Source: Streptomyces albiflavescens (GTDB lineage: Bacteria; Actinomycetota; Actinomycetes; Streptomycetales; Streptomycetaceae). From it: a stretch of DNA of 64,000 bases. Made by a program: the position numbers and the translations under genes. The stretch covers positions 434,001 through 498,000 of the forward strand of contig NZ_BMMM01000003.1 in the NCBI RefSeq assembly GCF_014645835.1. The letters run 5' to 3'. Under the pieces are notes generated by a model. It was not told the origin of the DNA and did not search any database. It worked only from the letters and a program-made list of their open reading frames with translations. Positions 60,606 through 64,000 of this stretch are shown here, one piece after another (positions within the stretch are counted from its first letter, which is position 1; every line of letters begins with the position of its first letter).

Positions 60606-61355
60606 TCAGTTCAGTTCATACACCGCCGTAACCGTGATCGTGTCCCGGATCTCGCCGGTGGCGACCGGGACACCCGTCCCGGTCTGGTCGAAGGCGGCCG
60701 CCGACACCGGCACCGGCACCGGGCGGGAGTCGCCGCCGACCTCGGTGAGCGAGACGAGTCGGCCGAGTTGGTGGCCACTGAGGCGGGCGTACTGGGATGC
60801 CTTCGTGTGGGCGTCGTCGTGCGCGGCCTCGCGGGCGCGGGCGTGCAGCGGAGCGGGGTCGGCGATGTCGAAGGCGACGGAGTGGATGCGGCCCGCGTTG
60901 CCGGTCGCGTCGGTGATGGCCTGCAGCACCGCACCGGTCTTACCGATGTCGCGGATCTTCACCGAGAACGACTGAGCGGCCTCGTAACCCGTCAGCGTGG
61001 AGGCCCCGTTCTGGTCCTCGTAGACCGGGGAGAGCGAGAGGCTCTCGGTACGGATGTCGCGTTCCTCGACGCCTTGCGCGCGTACGGCGTCCAGCAGGGC
61101 GTTCGACGCCGTGTTCTGCGCGGCAAGCGCCTCCTTCGACGTCTTCGCCGTGACGTCGACACCCGCACTGATGAGCGCGAGGTCAGGCGCGGCGGTGGCG
61201 CTGCCTTCGCCGGTGACGGTGACCGTCGAGGGGCTGGGCTCTGCGCTGAGTCCAGGGCGCGCGGGCAGCGCGAAGGCGGGTGCCGACGCGGCCTGCGGAA
61301 GGGTGAGGGCGAGGAGGGTCACGGCGAGTGCGGTGGACGCGCGGAGGGCGGGCAT
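60606..61355 (-). CDS. SIMPL-domain (DUF541) exported protein
   Basis: The 249-residue protein has a signal peptide (LRASTALAVTLLALTLPQAA, cleavage near residue 28) and a SIMPL/DUF541 domain: STVTVTGEGSATAAPDLALI near residue 42, NALLDAVRAQGVEERDIRTE near 84 and ITVTAVYELN at the end. The ATG at 61355 has AAGGAGA six bases upstream. Family proteins such as BP26 form ring-shaped oligomers outside the membrane; the role is unclear. It is monocistronic. Confidence 0.92.
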   Translation of the reverse strand: MPALRASTALAVTLLALTLPQAASAPAFALPARPGLSAEPSPSTVTVTGEGSATAAPDLALISAGVDVTAKTSKEALAAQNTASNALLDAVRAQGVEERDIRTESLSLSPVYEDQNGASTLTGYEAAQSFSVKIRDIGKTGAVLQAITDATGNAGRIHSVAFDIADPAPLHARAREAAHDDAHTKASQYARLSGHQLGRLVSLTEVGGDSRPVPVPVSAAAFDQTGTGVPVATGEIRDTITVTAVYELN

Positions 61356-61527
61356 GCGGAGTCTCCTTCGGGCGCCGCCCTCCGGGACGTCGGGGCGGTT
61401 CGCGGTCATCCCAGCACCGCCGACCGCTCCCCGCCCAGCGCCACTCCCGCTCTGTCACCTCACCGGTCGAGCCGGAGGGCGGCCCCGCACGGGCCCGCCG
61501 CTCCGTACCCGAAGACCTGAGCCGGAC

Positions 61528-62346
61528 TCAGGCCACCGACTCGATCCGCATCTTGATGTCGTCGGGCGAGAGGGCCCCCTTGGCCGCCACATGGTCCCCC
61601 GACGACTCCCCGCGCAATCGCCGCCCGATCCACGGGACCAGGTACTCGCGCGCCCAGTGGATGTCGTCGCGCCGCACTTCGAGCGTGCCGCGCGGCGGCA
61701 GCGGCGGCCAGGGCTGGTCCGGGTCGGCGGGTACGTCGAGGCCGAGGACCTGGCCGGCGCGGAGCGCGACCCGGGTGTGCCCCTCGGGCGACAGATGCAG
61801 CCGGTCGCCGTCCCAGGCGCGGCGGTCCTGGACCGTCTTGAGCGACCACAGGTCGAGTACGGGACAGCCGTAGCGGTCGGCGATCGCCCGCACATGCCCG
61901 TTGTACGTGGCGATCTTGCCGCGCAGATGCTTCAGCACGGGTACGCCACGGGTGTCGAAGCCGGTGGTCACCATGACGGTGCCGACGGCGGAGGTGAGTT
62001 GGGCGATCGCGCGCTCGAAGCGCTCCGCGACCTCGTCGGGGTCGGTGCCGGGCCGGATGATGTCGTTGCCGCCCGCGCAGAAGGAGACCAGGTCCGGCGC
62101 GAGTTCCTTGGCGCGATGGAGCTGGTCCTCGACGATCTGGTCGAGCAGTTTGCCGCGCACGGCGAGATTGGTGTAGCTGAAGTCACCTTCTGGCCGGCGG
62201 TCCGCGAGAAGTACCGCGAACCGGTCGGCCCAACCGACGAAGGCCCCGTCAGGGCCGGGGTCGCCGACGCCCTCGGTGAAGCTGTCCCCCACCGCCACGT
62301 ACGACCCGATCACTGATCTGTTGTCACTCTTCGAATCGTCTGCCAC
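61528..62346 (-). CDS. SGNH/GDSL hydrolase
   Basis: The 272-residue enzyme has the block I motif AVGDSFTEGVGDPG with nucleophile Ser22, the block III asparagine in FCAGGNDIIRPG near residue 90, and block V DRLHLSPEGH with Asp and His near 186. It lacks a signal peptide and is probably cytoplasmic. Substrates may be esters of lipids or acylated sugars. The ATG at 62346 follows the neighbour region without a strong RBS. The gene is alone between the SIMPL gene and the LysM-M23 gene. Confidence 0.92.
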   Translation of the reverse strand: MADDSKSDNRSVIGSYVAVGDSFTEGVGDPGPDGAFVGWADRFAVLLADRRPEGDFSYTNLAVRGKLLDQIVEDQLHRAKELAPDLVSFCAGGNDIIRPGTDPDEVAERFERAIAQLTSAVGTVMVTTGFDTRGVPVLKHLRGKIATYNGHVRAIADRYGCPVLDLWSLKTVQDRRAWDGDRLHLSPEGHTRVALRAGQVLGLDVPADPDQPWPPLPPRGTLEVRRDDIHWAREYLVPWIGRRLRGESSGDHVAAKGALSPDDIKMRIESVA

Positions 62347-62616
62347 GTCGGTCCATGATTCACCTTCGGATGTGAGCTACGCGACCGTAGGGAAGGGTTG
62401 ACGGATGGTGAGATAAGCCACGCCTAAAGTGTTGTCCAATTCCGGAATAAGCCCCTGATCAGGGGCGTTGAGGGAGCCGCCGCACACGGACGTCGCGGGC
62501 GCCGGGCAGACGTCGCGGGCGCCGGGCATGGGCGCCGCAGAACCCGGCTTCTGCTGCCGCCCGTTGACGACGGCGCGCACTCCGCGCCGAGCCGTTGCCG
62601 CGCCGCTCATGAGACA

Positions 62617-62657
62617 CCAAGGGCCGAACCCCGGGGATCATGGGGTCCGGCCCTTGG
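62617..62657 (-). terminator. Terminator of the LysM-M23 gene
   Basis: A 16-bp inverted repeat with one mismatch (CCAAGGGCCGAACCCC and GGGGTCCGGCCCTTGG) and a 9-bp loop lies 16 bp past the stop codon. The remaining gap from 62347 to 62616 holds an open minus-strand frame at 62377-62610 that I do not accept as a gene. Confidence 0.8.
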
Positions 62658-62673
62658 AGGCGAGGGAGACGCG

Positions 62674-63543
62674 TCAGCCGACGGCGACACCGTGCGAGCG
62701 CAGGTACCCGACGGGGTCCAGGTCCGAGCCGTAGTTCGGCGTGGTGCGGATCTCGAAGTGCAGGTGCGGTCCGGTGACGTTGCCGGTCGCGCCCGAGAGG
62801 CCGATCTGCTGCCCCTCGGTCACGGTCTGGCCCGCCGAGACGGAGAGCGAGGACATGTGGGCGTACTGGGAGTACCGGCCGTCGGCGTGCTGGATGACGA
62901 CCTGGTTGCCGTAGGCGCCGCCCCAGCCGGCCGAGACGACGGTGCCCGCGGCGATCGCCTTGATCGTGGTGCCGGTCGGGACCACGAAGTCCACGCCGGT
63001 GTGGTAGCCGCTGGACCACATGCTGCCCGCCACCTTGTAACTGGTGCCGACTGTGGCGCCCACGACGGGCAGGGTGTAGCCGGAACTGCTGCTGGTGGAG
63101 GCGGCCTCGGTGGCCTTGGTGGGCTTCGCGGCCGAAGGCGCCGTCCTGGCCGACGACTGCTTGGCGCTGCCGGAAGCGGCCTTCTTGCCGATCGTCAGCT
63201 TCAGCCCCGGGCGGATCAGCGACGGGTCGCTGCCGACGACCGAGCGGTTGTCGGAGTAGAGCTTCTTCCAGCCGCCGCCGACGTTCTGCTCGTCGGCGAT
63301 CTTGGCGAGGGAGTCGCCGGCCTTGACCGCGTACGTCTTGGTCCCGGCCGCCTTCTTCACCGCGGTGGGAGCGGCGACGGTCTTCTCGACGCTCTGCGCG
63401 ACGGAGGCCGTCGGGGTCGCGGCGTGGGCGCCGGTGGCTCCCATCAGAGGCAGCGCGAGCGCGGCGCCGCCGGTTCCGGCCACGGCGATCGAGCGGGTGA
63501 AACGCTGGGACTTGGGACGGCGGTGCTTACCCTTCGCGGGCAT
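62674..63543 (-). CDS. Secreted LysM-M23 peptidoglycan endopeptidase
   Basis: The 289-residue protein has a signal peptide with a twin basic start (RFTRSIAVAGTGGAALALPL, cleavage near residue 42), a LysM domain at about 69-118 (YAVKAGDSLAKIADEQ), a Ser/Ala/Lys linker, and a C-terminal M23 domain. Zinc ligands His181 and Asp185 lie in HTGVDF, His262 in GPHLHFE. It should bind and cleave peptidoglycan cross-links outside the cell during growth or spore formation. The ATG at 63543 follows GGAGAGG. Expression is probably set by the c-di-AMP riboswitch in its leader. Confidence 0.95.
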   Translation of the reverse strand: MPAKGKHRRPKSQRFTRSIAVAGTGGAALALPLMGATGAHAATPTASVAQSVEKTVAAPTAVKKAAGTKTYAVKAGDSLAKIADEQNVGGGWKKLYSDNRSVVGSDPSLIRPGLKLTIGKKAASGSAKQSSARTAPSAAKPTKATEAASTSSSSGYTLPVVGATVGTSYKVAGSMWSSGYHTGVDFVVPTGTTIKAIAAGTVVSAGWGGAYGNQVVIQHADGRYSQYAHMSSLSVSAGQTVTEGQQIGLSGATGNVTGPHLHFEIRTTPNYGSDLDPVGYLRSHGVAVG

Positions 63544-63560
63544 GACGAATTCCTCTCCGT

Positions 63561-63740
63561 CGCCTGCGAGGTGAGCTGTCGGGTGCGGGCTGGAGATGCC
63601 CAGCCGCGCCATTGCACGGCTATACCCCTAGCCGTTCCGGAGACCGGAACAGGCATGGAACCTGTGGGTCCCCCGCTCCTGCCGTATGCGGGTGAGTGTG
63701 GGGATTCCGGGCGGCGGCAGGATTGGGCGTCCGTCCGGAT
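63561..63740 (-). ncRNA. ydaO/yuaA c-di-AMP riboswitch
   Basis: The leader of the LysM-M23 gene contains the conserved phrases of the ydaO motif in order on the minus strand: AGGAGCGGGGGACCCACAGG at about 63671-63690, GGCTAGGGGTATAGCC near 63620, and at the 3' end CCCGACAGCTCACCTCGCAG at about 63563-63582. Class members in Streptomyces precede genes for resuscitation factors and LysM/M23 cell-wall enzymes, as here. High c-di-AMP switches such genes off by terminating transcription. Boundaries are approximate, since I matched by eye. Confidence 0.82.
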
Positions 63741-64000
63741 TGAGGCCGAACGTAAGCGAGATGAGAGCGCATCCACAACCATGTGGCTTTTCTGTGCGCA
63801 CGCCCGTCTTGATCCATTACGGAATTCCGGTCACCCTCCGTGTATCGACGATCTTTCCGGGCCCTCAACCCGCTCAAGGATTGGGGCGGATTGAGAATGG
63901 GCGACGGCAACACATCGTCACGAATATGACGCTCCTCACGCACCTCGACCCACGATGCTTTATTCCAGGGCCAGTTGGAACGAAGGCGCCAATTACGACA
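63741..64000. other. Upstream region without a gene
   Basis: No reading frame here has a convincing start or protein. On the minus strand the stretch 63760-63960 should hold the promoter for the riboswitch and LysM-M23 gene. The base composition is less G+C rich than in genes. I see no further structure up to the window end. Confidence 0.4.

Noticed and set aside
62377..62610. 77-residue minus-strand ORF
   Set aside because: No RBS, no family likeness, and its 3' end is in the promoter region of the SGNH gene; codon pattern is not convincing.

Overview
The window looks like chromosomal DNA of a Streptomyces or close relative. It has very high G+C with strong G/C bias at third codon positions, many GTG starts, dense LysR/MarR/TetR/HxlR regulators paired divergently with catabolic genes or exporters, a complete conservon (cvnA-B-C-D), a sortase-type LAxTG surface protein, a LysM-M23 peptidase behind a c-di-AMP riboswitch, and a tRNA-Pro(GGG) without an encoded CCA.

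Layout. 1-3.8 kb: a truncated LysR gene with a divergent EamA exporter, a MarR/YceI pair sharing an operator region, a decayed LacI gene and a second MarR gene. 3.9-18.2 kb: a large catabolic locus. It holds a gamma-glutamyl-GABA-hydrolase-like amidase with an aldehyde dehydrogenase, a class I amidotransferase, an amino acid/amine permease, a TetR regulator, homoprotocatechuate-type meta-cleavage genes (FAH-family, hpaD, hpaE), an acetoacetate-decarboxylase-like protein, ferredoxin reductase and ferredoxin, and divergently a glutamine-synthetase-like ligase with a P450. A 16-bp palindrome, CGTTTGG-N2-TCAAACG-like, recurs in front of at least four of these transcription units and suggests one regulon.

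18.3-33.2 kb: a sortase-anchored protein, two MFS exporters each next to a LysR gene, a 173-bp foldback MITE with a CTAG duplication, a coupled pair of small unknown ORFs, an ABC exporter, a TPP enzyme-cyclase pair, an enoyl-CoA hydratase, a thioesterase with divergent HxlR, and a small membrane protein. 33.4-34.8 kb: remnants of three genes (SDR, YheO-type HTH, zinc alcohol dehydrogenase) just downstream of tRNA-Pro, probably scars of past integration. 35-44.7 kb: a split transketolase, an MFS exporter, a YjbR protein, an XRE-cupin/GNAT pair, a LysR gene, kbl-tdh (threonine to glycine) and a Gfo/Idh/MocA oxidoreductase whose 5' end carries a 30-bp repeat duplicating its RBS and start.

45-50.8 kb: conservon plus GAF gene, then an MBL-fold hydrolase. 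51-60.5 kb: after a 27-bp palindromic repeat array, a translationally coupled operon (acyl-CoA dehydrogenase, TPP 2-oxoacid decarboxylase, Glu/Leu/Phe/Val dehydrogenase, ADP-forming acyl-CoA ligase), a SnoaL-like protein, and a permease divergent from a TetR gene. Related TACTGA...TCAGTA palindromes sit at both operon promoters, so the set looks like one TetR-controlled amino acid degradation locus. 60.6-64 kb: a SIMPL protein, an SGNH hydrolase, and the LysM-M23 peptidase with its ydaO riboswitch.

The most unusual unit is the 3.9-18.2 kb locus. It joins glutamylation enzymes of the Puu or aniline type, a P450 system and a ring-cleavage pathway under one operator. I infer a route that takes up an amine, probably aromatic, glutamylates it, oxidises it and cleaves the ring; the substrate is not known from sequence. 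All calls rest on reading the sequence and known family motifs; no database search was possible.
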